Of a stretch of DNA of 64,000 nt, positions 46,701 through 54,961 are shown one piece after another; position 1 is the first letter of the stretch; every line of letters begins with the position of its first letter. Position numbers and translations under genes: made by a program. The DNA is from Mycobacteroides salmoniphilum (GTDB taxonomy: Bacteria; Actinomycetota; Actinomycetes; Mycobacteriales; Mycobacteriaceae): the NCBI RefSeq assembly GCF_004924335.1, contig NZ_CP024633.1, forward strand, positions 3,534,001 to 3,598,000. The letters are read 5' to 3'. The notes beneath the pieces are model-generated. The model was not told the DNA's origin, did not search any database, and worked only from the letters and a program-made list of their open reading frames with translations.

Positions 46701-47745
46701 CCGAATCGATGCCGTGATCGATGATGAGGCGTTCGGAACCGATCAGCGTGCCGCTGTCCACAATGATGAGGATCTGCGGTCGGTCGGGAGACGGCTGCGC
46801 GGTCCGCGAGAACCGTTCACGCTCAGTGATGAGCGATGCCAACGACTCCTCGACCTCACCCAGCGAGTGGTAGACCAGCCGGCTGGCGCCGACACCGTCG
46901 AACGCGGTCGGATGCTGGGCGTGCGGAAGCCATTTGAGCCAGTCCCAGTGCGGCGCCGCGTGCCGATTGACCACTGCCGCGACCAGGAATTGGTCGGGCC
47001 CATGGAACATCGCCAGCTGACAAATCATGGCGCGCAACATGCCTCGCGCCACCTCGGGTGAGCCGTCAATGGTGACGGCCGCAAAACCTCTCAGGTTCAA
47101 CGCGATCGGCAGCTCAGGCACCAGCGAGTGTGTCCGCACGAACCGGCGCAGCGCCACCGAGGCCACCGGCTCCAATTCTTCGACCGGACCGATCTCGGGC
47201 GCCACCAGCTGCGCGGCCAGACGCTGATCCCCTACCCCAACGCGCACATGGCAGTAGTCACTGTCACCGGGACGCCGCTCCCACATCCGGCGGCCGCCGG
47301 CGAGCGTCCACAGCGCAGACGGGTCCGGGTTGTTCCACAGCAGTGCCTTGCGCTGAGCCCCGCCGGTATCGGTGACGTTCTTGCGCACCACTTCCAGGTA
47401 CCGCAGGTAATCCTTGCGGTCCTCGTTGATTTCGCTGGTCTTGGCTCCCTTGCCGCCGCTGTTGGAGACCATGCTGACCATCGAGACCATCATCATGATC
47501 GGGAACAGCATGAACATCGGGCTGCGCATCATCCCGCCACCCGCGCCGCCGCCCAGACTGCCCGACGTGACGAAAAAGGCGATCATGCCGACCATTGCCA
47601 CCACCATGACCAGCGGCATGATCTTGGCGATGATCGGCGACGGCACCGGCCGTGGAATCTCCGGCGGTGGCTGCACATTGACCTCGCCACCAGGTACCCG
47701 AGGCACAGCAAGCCGAGGCCGACGAATGAATATTGTGGTGTTCAC
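43759..47745 (-). CDS. eccC4: ESX-4 FtsK/SpoIIIE-type ATPase EccC4
   Basis: The 1328-residue motor ATPase of ESX-4 has two N-terminal membrane helices (about 42-60 and 75-92). A DUF domain precedes three FtsK-like NTPase domains with Walker A motifs GATGSGKSE (about residue 487), GAPQSGKSM (about 836) and GDSECGKTG (about 1126). Walker B of domain 1 is LPALFIIVDEF. Longer than M. tuberculosis EccC4 (1236). It recognises substrate C-terminal signals and powers export through the EccB/C/D/E membrane complex. It precedes the Rv3446c-family gene with a 4-nt overlap. Confidence 0.96.
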   Translation of the reverse strand: MNTTIFIRRPRLAVPRVPGGEVNVQPPPEIPRPVPSPIIAKIMPLVMVVAMVGMIAFFVTSGSLGGGAGGGMMRSPMFMLFPIMMMVSMVSMVSNSGGKGAKTSEINEDRKDYLRYLEVVRKNVTDTGGAQRKALLWNNPDPSALWTLAGGRRMWERRPGDSDYCHVRVGVGDQRLAAQLVAPEIGPVEELEPVASVALRRFVRTHSLVPELPIALNLRGFAAVTIDGSPEVARGMLRAMICQLAMFHGPDQFLVAAVVNRHAAPHWDWLKWLPHAQHPTAFDGVGASRLVYHSLGEVEESLASLITERERFSRTAQPSPDRPQILIIVDSGTLIGSERLIIDHGIDSVTLVEIGTRVDPLAARRGMQLELTERGLGAKGNVGSEVFAHPDHLTITEAMACARRMAPYRVLTGGSDEVQIQTEVSTRWSDIVGIGDPGLLNPEVVWRNRVGRDRLRVPIGIAVDGTPMELDIKEAAENGMGPHGLCIGATGSGKSEFLRTLTLGMIATHSPDALNLVLVDFKGGATFLGLDRAQHVAAIITNLAEEANLVSRMKDALAGEMNRRQELLRAAGNFANVTEYERARAAGASLAPLPALFIIVDEFSELLSQHPDFAELFVAIGRLGRSLHVHLLLASQRLDEGRLRGLESHLSYRLCLKTFSANESRAAIGVPDAYHLPNTPGSCYLKDDSGELTRFQTSYVSGAYVPYGPARRAVSSGGTGAAPRLFTAAPVALQMRPTEIVEDDTSAAPDGPLGRSVIDTILDRVEGHGNPAHEVWLPPLDDSPTLGDLIPRHGRAGFDAVGSLTVPIGIVDRPYEQRRDPYIVDLSAAAGNVAIVGAPQSGKSMAVRTLVTSLAVTHSPAQVQFYCLDFGGGTLTSLAQLPHVGSVASRLESDLIRRTFAEMLTIVRSRENAFRAYGIDSMAEYRRRKGAGDPQLASDPFGDVFFIIDGWSTVRQEFEALEPQVTALAAQGLGFGVHTVVTASRWAEIRPALKDQIGTRVELRLGDPLDSDFDRKLAQLVPDGRPGRGITRDRRHMLIGLPRVDSVSSNQDLGEAIGAAAASMRQRSSAEAPQVRMLPHKIDYAALVARAPQNDLPNLRILVGINETELAPTFLEFGEQPHMMIFGDSECGKTGLLRTICREIVRTTTPQQAQLFIVDFRRTLLGVVETEHLAKYAMSSNTLVDEVPALIELLKSRMPGPDITQQELRDRSWWSGPEIYILVDDYDLVALASGNPLLPLAEYLPHSKDIGLHVVIARRTSGASRAMFEPMMARMKDLSCIGLQMSGNRDEGVLIGTVRPSEQPPGRGTLVMRSGGQQLIQVAWSDPQ

Positions 47746-48009
47746 CCCGTGCTCACCTAGCCCTCCGATTGCCCCCGCGCTACATCTCGTGGCTATTTCG
47801 CATCCACGCTACCGCCCAGCCCACGGCGGGCTACAGGATAGGGCCGTTATATCCGGTGCCGCAACGAATTCGCTCACAAGACGCCGGAGCCGCTGGTTGC
47901 GCGGTTGACGTTCGCCCGGATGCACCGAACCGCTGGCGGCGCTCAGCCGCGTTCGGCTAGTGTGCATGCGCAAAGATCAATGACCGTGGGGGCAGGTAGG
48001 GGGCACAGC
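47746..48009. other. Divergent eccC4/eccD4 intergenic region
   Basis: The 264-nt gap holds the promoters for the two diverging ESX-4 operons. I find no GGAAC-N17-CGTC element like those at 36244 and 42320, and no hairpin. GGTAGGGGG precedes the eccD4 ATG. Confidence 0.5.
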
Positions 48010-49545
48010 ATGACACATGCGCAGTCGGGCGCCGAGCAACGTTCGGCGGTTCTCGAACTGTGCCGCGTTTCCATTCAGGCCGACCGCACTCAGGTCGACC
48101 TGGCGCTGCCGACGAGTGTCCCGCTCGCCCTCTTGGTCGGCTCGGTCGTCGACATCATCAACCAACATGTCGGTGTCCCCGAGCTGACCAGCCCGGAGGA
48201 CGCCGTGGAAACGCACTGGCGTTTGTCCCGGCCTGGTCAGCCACCGCTTCAGATGTCCAGCACCCTTGGGGAGTTGGAGGTTCGGGACGGCGATCAGCTC
48301 GTCCTCACCGCGTCCGATGTCACCGCACCGGACCCACTGTTCGACGATGTCTTTCTCGCCGTGTCCACATTCCGGACCGTGTCGGCACATCCGTGGAGCC
48401 GCACCGCCGCTCGAATACTCGGCGCTTCCGCGTGCGGACTGGCCGCGGTACTCGGCGCGACGGCGCTGTTACGCGCCGGTGCGATAAATCCCGGCCTGCT
48501 CCTTCCGATCATTGCCGTCGCGATCGCCGTGGTGGCCATGACTGCCGCGGTCTTCGCGAACAGGGTCTACGACGATCCGCTCGCCTCCGTGATGCTGAGC
48601 CATTGCGCCGTCGGCTTCTCCGCGGTGGCGGGAGCGCTGTTCGTGCCGGGAAAGTACGGCGCCCCCCACGCGATGCTGGCACTCATGGTGGCGATGGTCG
48701 TCTCCATCCTCGCCATGCGCGCGACCGGCACCGGAACGATGTCGCTCGTCGCGGTCGCGTCGGCATCATTACTCGGGTTCGCAGCGGCGCTGGGTTACGT
48801 GCTTTTCGACCCGCCGATCTACAGCCTTGGGGCCGTGCTCGGCGCGGTCGGAATCTGCTCGGTGGCCCTTTCACCGCGTGTGGCAATGGCTCTCGCCCGA
48901 CTACCCCTTCCCCCGGTGCCCACGCAGGGCGCACCATCTCGTCCCGAACATTCAACGGCACCGATAGAAGCCATCGAGGGCCTGGACGGACTGGATACCG
49001 AGGGTGACGACGTCGAGGACGCCACGGCGCTGCCGCCGCTCCCCGACCTTCGCGAGAAGGCCCTGCGCGCGCACGCCGTGCTGACCGGGCTGGTGTGCGG
49101 AACATCCGCCGTCACCGCGGGGGGCGCCATGCTTGCGGCGCTGACCTTCCCCGGTGCGGGCGACCATCACCCCACCGGTGCACACCGATTCAGTGGTGTG
49201 GTGCTCGCCGGATTGATCGCGCTGGCGATGATGCTGCGAGCCCGCTCGCATGCCGACCTCGCACAAACAGTGGCGATCAACCTGGGCGGCTTGGCCATTC
49301 CCGTAGCGGGATTCGCGTTCATCGCCATCGCGTACCCGACGGCCGCCGTGTTCACCACCGCGTTGATGGCGATCGCGGCCGGTTCGGCCATCGCTCTCGG
49401 CTTCCTGGTGTCGGCGCGCAAGTACTCTCCTGTCGCGCGTCGCACGGTAGAGATCATCGAATACATCGCGCTGTCGCTGATCGTTCCGGTGGCCGTCTGG
49501 GTATGTGGCGTGTACAGCGCCGTGCGGGGATTGAACCTGCCATGA
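48010..49545 (+). CDS. eccD4: ESX-4 membrane channel component EccD4
   Basis: ATG 48010 with a GGTAGGGGG ribosome binding site gives 511 residues; the frame is open 35 codons further upstream. The N-terminal ubiquitin-like (YukD) domain covers about 12-105 (LCRVSIQADRTQVDLALP...LGELEVRDGDQLVLT). Eleven or so membrane helices follow from about residue 130 to the end, interrupted by a charged cytoplasmic loop (about 315-355). EccD forms the lipid-lined inner-membrane barrel of T7SS. Counterpart of Rv3448; its stop overlaps mycP4. Confidence 0.93.
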   Translation: MTHAQSGAEQRSAVLELCRVSIQADRTQVDLALPTSVPLALLVGSVVDIINQHVGVPELTSPEDAVETHWRLSRPGQPPLQMSSTLGELEVRDGDQLVLTASDVTAPDPLFDDVFLAVSTFRTVSAHPWSRTAARILGASACGLAAVLGATALLRAGAINPGLLLPIIAVAIAVVAMTAAVFANRVYDDPLASVMLSHCAVGFSAVAGALFVPGKYGAPHAMLALMVAMVVSILAMRATGTGTMSLVAVASASLLGFAAALGYVLFDPPIYSLGAVLGAVGICSVALSPRVAMALARLPLPPVPTQGAPSRPEHSTAPIEAIEGLDGLDTEGDDVEDATALPPLPDLREKALRAHAVLTGLVCGTSAVTAGGAMLAALTFPGAGDHHPTGAHRFSGVVLAGLIALAMMLRARSHADLAQTVAINLGGLAIPVAGFAFIAIAYPTAAVFTTALMAIAAGSAIALGFLVSARKYSPVARRTVEIIEYIALSLIVPVAVWVCGVYSAVRGLNLP

Positions 49546-50984
49546 ACCTCGGCGTGGGCAGCCGTGTCGCCACCGCCGCAGCCGTTGCGATGTTGGCGAT
49601 GTCCTCACAGCTGGCGACCGGTTCGATGCACCTGCTCGCGACGGCACACGCGTTCGCTCCGCTTCCGGTCGATCCGGGCATGCTCCCCGGCCCGCGTCCT
49701 CCCGCTCCCATCGAACCCACGGAGCAGAAAGAACTGTGCCGATTCCCGGGCATCGATCCCAAGCGCGACCTCAACAAGGTGCCCACGCAGCAGCGCGGAC
49801 TGGATCTGCCGTTGGTCTGGCAGCTGTCGCGTGGTGGTGGCCAGACGGTCGCGGTGATCGACACCGGCGTGGCACGCAGTCCACGGCTGCCACCCCTCAT
49901 CCCCGGCGGAGACTACGTCTTCGAGGGCGGCAACGGGACTCAGGACTGTGACGCGCACGGCACCATCGTCGCCGGAATCATCGCGGCCGCACCGGATCCC
50001 ACCGGGGCAAGCGCGTTCAGTGGTATCGCACCCGATGTCAGCCTCATCACCATTCGGCAATCCAGCGCGAAATTCGCGGTGAAGAACAAGGGTGGCGGGA
50101 ACGACAGAGACGACCCCTCCAAGATTAGCGGAGTCGGAAACGTCGACACCCTGGCGATGGCGGTGCGCACCGCCGCGGACCTCGGCGCGACAGTCATCAA
50201 CATTTCCGAGGTGGCGTGCGCCTCGGCCAAACAATTCCTGGACGATCGACCGTTGGGCGCCGCACTGCAGTACGCCGTGGACGTCAAAAACGTCGTGGTG
50301 GTGGTCGCCGCGGGCAATGTCGGCGACGGGCAGTGCAAGAACCAGAATCCACCCCCGGACCCGGCTCGACCCAACACCCCGGACTGGGATGCGGTCCTGG
50401 AGACGGTAAGTCCCGCTTGGTACAACGACCTCGTCCTCACGGTGGGCTCGATCGGCCCGGACGGCCAACCCTCCAAGTTCAGCCTCGGCGGTCCGTGGGT
50501 CGATGTCTCCGCTCCCGGTGAAGACATTGTCTCCCTGGACCCCAACCGCGATGCGCTGACCAACGCCTACATGGGCGAGCAGGGTCCGGTACCCATTCAG
50601 GGCACCAGCTTCTCTGCGCCGGTTGTCAGCGGCGTTGTCGCGCTGGTGCGTTCACGTTTCCCTCAGCTGAGCGCGCGTGAGGTGATGGACCGCATCAAGA
50701 ACACCGCGCACCGCCCGCCGGGCGGTTGGGACCCCTATCTGGGCTACGGCGTGGTGGACGCACTCGCCGCGGTCAGCGACGACCTCGGCACCACGAGTGA
50801 TCTCGCCCGGGCCAACGCGGCCAAAAAACTGCAGCTGCCGCCCGCACCGCCACCCGCCGACCCGCGGCCGCGACGCGTCGCGCTGATCGGAATAGCAGTC
50901 TGCGCGGCATTTCTCGCCGCGGCGCTGGCGATGCTGGCGCCGGTGCGCAAGCTGCGACAAGGCCGGGACAACTCCACCGAGTAA
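49542..50984 (+). CDS. mycP4: ESX-4 mycosin protease MycP4
   Basis: The 480-residue subtilase starts at ATG 49542, overlapping the eccD4 stop (ATGA). A signal peptide (about 1-38) precedes the propeptide-like extension and the catalytic domain with D107 (VAVIDTGVA), H139 (CDAHGTIVAG) and S356 (GTSFSAPVVSG). A C-terminal membrane helix (about 446-467) anchors it in the inner membrane, facing the periplasm. Mycosins are needed to stabilise the T7SS membrane complex. It is convergent with eccB4 (16 nt). Confidence 0.95.
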   Translation: MNLGVGSRVATAAAVAMLAMSSQLATGSMHLLATAHAFAPLPVDPGMLPGPRPPAPIEPTEQKELCRFPGIDPKRDLNKVPTQQRGLDLPLVWQLSRGGGQTVAVIDTGVARSPRLPPLIPGGDYVFEGGNGTQDCDAHGTIVAGIIAAAPDPTGASAFSGIAPDVSLITIRQSSAKFAVKNKGGGNDRDDPSKISGVGNVDTLAMAVRTAADLGATVINISEVACASAKQFLDDRPLGAALQYAVDVKNVVVVVAAGNVGDGQCKNQNPPPDPARPNTPDWDAVLETVSPAWYNDLVLTVGSIGPDGQPSKFSLGGPWVDVSAPGEDIVSLDPNRDALTNAYMGEQGPVPIQGTSFSAPVVSGVVALVRSRFPQLSAREVMDRIKNTAHRPPGGWDPYLGYGVVDALAAVSDDLGTTSDLARANAAKKLQLPPAPPPADPRPRRVALIGIAVCAAFLAAALAMLAPVRKLRQGRDNSTE

Positions 50985-51000
50985 CGCCGACAGCGCACTG

Positions 51001-52479
51001 TTACGCGGGCGCGGTGCTCGATGTTGACGGATTGATCGCCAAACCTGTCTTGTCAGGCGGCATTCCGTCGTGCACGACAAGTGCGTCTTCCTTGCTCAGC
51101 CGCGGCCCCGGCGGGAGCAGCCCAACGACCGGCCACGGTGCGGGAACGGGTTCAACCGTGAGCCCCAGGGATTTCGCGGCCTCCAGGTTCCCGATGCCGA
51201 AGCGCACGCCGGTATCGAGGATGAGGTAGAGAGACTCGGCGCGTCCGGTATCCCCGCCCAGGCCGGTGGACCGGATGAAGGCGCTACGCGCGGGCGGAAT
51301 GTAGGCGGTGTCGACGTTGGGGCCTTCCTTGTCGGCCTGCGCCAGCACCACCGGCACCTGATCGGTCTTCAACGGCAGCGAGTTTCCCATCAACAGCTTG
51401 GTCGTGGCGTGCTCCTGCGTCTTCTCCTGACCGGGCTTCCAGCTGCTGCACAGCACCGACTTCTCCGGGACGTCCACGATCTTGCCCGCGCGATCCGGAA
51501 ATGTCTGCACCGCAAGCGGGTTGAGGCTGGGATGCCCCGAAATCACATCGGGAGCGACGGCGACAATGTCCTGCGCACCCTGGGAATCGGAAAATCTGAT
51601 CAGATCCGCGGTGACCTCATTGACGCGTTGTACTCCACCGGAGAGCACGACGTAGTACTCGGCAGAGTCCGCCCGACTCATCTTGATGACCGACCCCACC
51701 CGAACACCCGCGGTGGTAATGGGTGAGGGCCCTCCGGCGTCCGGGATGGGCGGCGGAGCGATGGCCGGCACCTCGGGAATGGCGTTGAGCACGGACATCG
51801 AGATCGGCCGCGGTGTCACACCTTCGAGACGCAGCGCGCGGGTCACCGCGGGGTTCGCCAGGTCGACTGCCGCGCGCTTGCCGTCATAGAGCAGATACAT
51901 CTGGCTGTTCACCGTCACCAGGGCATACCTGTCCTTCGGCATCTCCTGATTGCCGTTCTCCAGGGTCACCTTGCCCGCGATCACCGTGGAGGTGACCGTG
52001 GAGCTCGGCGGGGGCGTCGCGATATCGCACACCGTCCAGATCGTGTCGTCACCCGTCAGCGGGGCCGGAATGGACGCCGGCGCACCGGGAATCCCGACCA
52101 ACGGACCGCGGCGCGCCTTGGCCAGCTCCGAGTCCTTGACCGGCTTGGGATTCTCGTTGTTTCCGGAGATCAACCGCGCGGACGCCAAATTGAGTGCGGG
52201 ATGAAGTGTGTCCTGGATCCGGACATAGACGGCACCGGTGTCCTTGGCCATGACAATGGGCTGATCGCCCAGCGGCATGTTGGGCCGAAAGAACGCCAAG
52301 ATCGCACAGCCGGCAACGACCACGGTGGCCAGCACGATGCCGACCATGAGCGAACTGGACTGCGCCCGCATCGGGTCGTGGATCATTCGGACGTCACGGC
52401 GAACCAGTGCGTGCTCCATACGCCGCACGAGGAACCGGTACCCGCTGACCTGCAACCGGGTTGTCGGTTGTCGCGCCAT
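51001..52479 (-). CDS. eccB4: ESX-4 membrane component EccB4
   Basis: ATG 52479, with GGAGGGGGGAC upstream, gives 492 residues starting MARQPTTRLQVSGYRFL, the EccB family start. A single membrane helix lies at about 43-64 and the remainder is periplasmic (repeat domains with PITTAGVRVGSVIKM and LPKDRYALV-like segments). EccB forms the periplasmic part of the T7SS complex and may have weak ATPase activity in other systems. It is divergent from eccE4 (207-nt gap). Counterpart of Rv3450c. Confidence 0.94.
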   Translation of the reverse strand: MARQPTTRLQVSGYRFLVRRMEHALVRRDVRMIHDPMRAQSSSLMVGIVLATVVVAGCAILAFFRPNMPLGDQPIVMAKDTGAVYVRIQDTLHPALNLASARLISGNNENPKPVKDSELAKARRGPLVGIPGAPASIPAPLTGDDTIWTVCDIATPPPSSTVTSTVIAGKVTLENGNQEMPKDRYALVTVNSQMYLLYDGKRAAVDLANPAVTRALRLEGVTPRPISMSVLNAIPEVPAIAPPPIPDAGGPSPITTAGVRVGSVIKMSRADSAEYYVVLSGGVQRVNEVTADLIRFSDSQGAQDIVAVAPDVISGHPSLNPLAVQTFPDRAGKIVDVPEKSVLCSSWKPGQEKTQEHATTKLLMGNSLPLKTDQVPVVLAQADKEGPNVDTAYIPPARSAFIRSTGLGGDTGRAESLYLILDTGVRFGIGNLEAAKSLGLTVEPVPAPWPVVGLLPPGPRLSKEDALVVHDGMPPDKTGLAINPSTSSTAPA

Positions 52480-52686
52480 CGTCCCCCCTCCGGGAAATCT
52501 GCGAAACTCGGATCTACGACCTCGTGATGCCACCAGGCCGGCCCCCAGATCTTGTTAGATCCTACGTACGGGCCACACGGCCACGCAGCCTATTGCAATA
52601 CTGGGCAACCACGATAGGTTGCGGGTGGCAGCCGCGGTGCCCCAATCGGGTTGGCGCGGCGCAACGGCGGGACAGAAGGGGGAAAG

Positions 52687-54321
52687 GTGACCTCGAGCGG
52701 GGCGGCTCCGGAACAGGTACGTCGGGCCACGATGCCGATCCAGATCATGGTGATCTCGCAGCTGCTGATTCTCGCCGCGGTCCTGGTCTCCTTGCTGTTC
52801 GGCTGGCCGTGGTGGGCCGCACTGCTGATCGCGATCGTGTCGTTGGCACTGGTCCTCGGCCGATGGGGAGGTCAGACCGTCAGGCATTGGGCGGTTACCG
52901 GATTCAAGTATCTGACGGGCCGCACCTACCGAAGCTCGGGCAGCATTGCCGACACCCCCAGCAGCCAGGACAGCTGGACCGGAACCCGCTGGGAGAACGG
53001 CAAACTCATCACAGTGCTGGAAGTCAGTGCCACCCAGCGCCATCCCGCGGTCATCACCCCGGATCACTGCGCCACCGACTCCCTGGTGCCGCTGCGCGTG
53101 CTGCGGGAGTGCATGCATCAAAACGATATTGAGCTCGAAAGCATCGATGTCATCAGCAACGGCCAGCGCACCGCACAAGGGACGGTCCTGCGCGGTGGAT
53201 ACGACCGACTGGTGGGCCCACTGCCTGCCGTCGCCATCCGCACCGTCTGGGTGGTACTGAGGTTCGATCCCGGCGTGAACGTCGACGCGGTATTCCGGCG
53301 CGGGGGCGGCCGCCGCGGCGCGGAGAGATGCGCCGTCATCGCCACGGCACGAGTCCGGCGAGCACTGGCGGCGGCCCACTGCGCCAGCACCATCCTGCAG
53401 GCCGGACAGATTCACCGGATCAGCGCCGAAATGCTTCGCCAGTACGCGGGCGCGCCCATGCACGAGGAGTGGAGTGGGCTGATGCTGATCGACTCCTACA
53501 ACGTCGCCATGGGAATTGATCCGTGGTACATCACCGATGCCACCCTGACGGGACTGTGGGCCCGGCCAACGCTGGAAACTACGGTGACCGTTCGGCTGCG
53601 CCCTGCCGCGAAGGGCCGCACATCGGTTGGCGCACTGGTCCGCTGGGCAACCGACGAACAACTCCCGGTGCGCCACTCCACCGGAATGACCTCGCTCAAC
53701 GGCAGCCAACGCGACGCATTCTTCGCCGGACTTCCCGTGGGCGCCATCGGGTTGGAGTATCTGACCCGCAGCATCGAGATGAGCAACGAGGAGCTCGACG
53801 GCATTCATCTGCCGACATCGGGCTGCGGGCAGCTGATCGGATCGGATATGTCGGGCCGCGCGATCGCGGCAAGGCTCTCCGGGCTGGGCGTTCATACCGT
53901 GGTGGTGCGCGCCGAACTCTACGTATGCCAGCAGGTGGTGCTGAGGTCGGTGGCAATCGGCGCGCTCGTGGTGGTCTACACCGACCGTCCCCACATGTGG
54001 GATGTCATGGTGACCTCGATTGGCGACGCCAATCGCATCCAATTCGCCAGTGGCCCGGGCTTTATCGATCCCCGATGCACGCTGGCGGTGGTGGACGGGA
54101 TGCAGCCGACCGCTTTGCCCAGCAACTGCACGGCCGTGCACATCATCAGCAGCGAGTACGACGCGCTTCCGGCCCGGCCGGATGTCATCATCGACCAGCC
54201 CAACGGCTATGGCGACCACATCCTCCTGACCGCCGGCGCTGAAACCATCCAGGTCCGCCTGGTGACGGTCAGCGATGAGCTCGCATACCTGGGCCGGCCG
54301 ATACAAGCCTTCGCGCAGTAG
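52687..54321 (+). CDS. eccE4: ESX-4 component EccE4
   Basis: GTG 52687 behind GAAGGGGGA gives 544 residues. Two membrane helices at about 16-34 and 38-55 (MPIQIMVISQLLILAAVLVS; WWAALLIAIVSLALVL) are followed by a long soluble EccE-like domain (VRHWAVTGFKYLTGRTYR ... VVWVVLRFDPG ... TVTVRLRPAAKGR). EccE sits at the periphery of the T7SS inner-membrane complex. The M. tuberculosis ESX-4 locus lacks an eccE gene, whereas M. abscessus-type ESX-4 has one and needs it for activity. It ends 13 nt before the convergent CGNR regulator. Confidence 0.88.
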   Translation: MTSSGAAPEQVRRATMPIQIMVISQLLILAAVLVSLLFGWPWWAALLIAIVSLALVLGRWGGQTVRHWAVTGFKYLTGRTYRSSGSIADTPSSQDSWTGTRWENGKLITVLEVSATQRHPAVITPDHCATDSLVPLRVLRECMHQNDIELESIDVISNGQRTAQGTVLRGGYDRLVGPLPAVAIRTVWVVLRFDPGVNVDAVFRRGGGRRGAERCAVIATARVRRALAAAHCASTILQAGQIHRISAEMLRQYAGAPMHEEWSGLMLIDSYNVAMGIDPWYITDATLTGLWARPTLETTVTVRLRPAAKGRTSVGALVRWATDEQLPVRHSTGMTSLNGSQRDAFFAGLPVGAIGLEYLTRSIEMSNEELDGIHLPTSGCGQLIGSDMSGRAIAARLSGLGVHTVVVRAELYVCQQVVLRSVAIGALVVVYTDRPHMWDVMVTSIGDANRIQFASGPGFIDPRCTLAVVDGMQPTALPSNCTAVHIISSEYDALPARPDVIIDQPNGYGDHILLTAGAETIQVRLVTVSDELAYLGRPIQAFAQ

Positions 54322-54334
54322 CGCTTTCGCGCCA

Positions 54335-54889
54335 CTAGGGCTCGTCGCGCATACGCCCCCGATAGGCGGCCACGTGCTGCCGATTGCCGCAGTTCCCGGT
54401 GTCACAGAACATCCGGGACCTGTTGCGCGACAAGTCAACCAAGACGGCATCGCAGTCCGGGGCGGCGCAGGTCTTCAGGCGCCGCTGCTCGCCGGTGCGC
54501 ACCAGATCCGCGAACACCATGGCGGTCTCGGCACCGAGACGGTCCGCCAGCGGCGCATCACTGGCGGCCATGTGCAGATGCCAATCCGGCTCCTCGACAT
54601 GTCGGGTGAGCCACGGCGAGGCGTGGGTATCGGCGAGCAACGCGTTGACCTGCCGGACCACATACTCCTCGTCGTTGATGTGCCCCCAGATATCGCCCAA
54701 CCGAGTCCGTAGCGCCTTCACGGCCCGCAATTCGGCCTCGTCTCCGTCCCGTCTGCCCGTCCAGCCGTACCGATCCAGAAGCGGCGGCAGTGCGCCCGGA
54801 TCCGGGAGTAGCTCCCGGTCGTTGCGCGCGGTGTTGATCAGCTCAGCGGCCGACTTCAGCCCTTGCTCCGTGTCATGAGTGAAAAGCAT
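54335..54889 (-). CDS. CGNR-type zinc-finger regulator (ABATE domain)
   Basis: The 184-residue protein starts at ATG 54889. The N-terminal ABATE domain (about 1-130: AAELINTARNDRELLPD, RYGWTGRRDGDEAELRAVKALR) binds an unknown ligand in this family. The C-terminal CGNR zinc finger has CAAPDCDAVLVDLSRNRSRMFC and NCGNRQHVAAYR, with four cysteines to bind zinc. It lies divergent from an EamA transporter across a perfect palindrome, so it probably represses or activates that gene and itself. Confidence 0.88.
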   Translation of the reverse strand: MLFTHDTEQGLKSAAELINTARNDRELLPDPGALPPLLDRYGWTGRRDGDEAELRAVKALRTRLGDIWGHINDEEYVVRQVNALLADTHASPWLTRHVEEPDWHLHMAASDAPLADRLGAETAMVFADLVRTGEQRRLKTCAAPDCDAVLVDLSRNRSRMFCDTGNCGNRQHVAAYRGRMRDEP

Positions 54890-54912
54890 TTGACACCTGA
54901 CATCCTTCACTT

Positions 54913-54930
54913 ATACGGTCATGACCGTAT
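54913..54930. promoter_or_regulatory. Perfect 18-bp palindrome, candidate CGNR-regulator operator
   Basis: ATACGGTCATGACCGTAT is fully symmetrical and lies in the 72-nt gap between the divergent regulator and EamA transporter genes. On the minus strand it abuts a TATAAG -10-like hexamer, so binding would control the regulator itself as well as the transporter. Confidence 0.8.
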
Positions 54931-54961
54931 TCGATTTTACTCATGACATGCGGGAGGTGCG

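Noticed and set aside
45106..47061. 651-residue ORF antisense to eccC4
   Set aside because: Shadow frame; eccC4 Walker motifs are intact on the minus strand.
52555..54450. 631-residue ORF antisense to eccE4
   Set aside because: Shadow of eccE4; composition typical of a non-coding frame.
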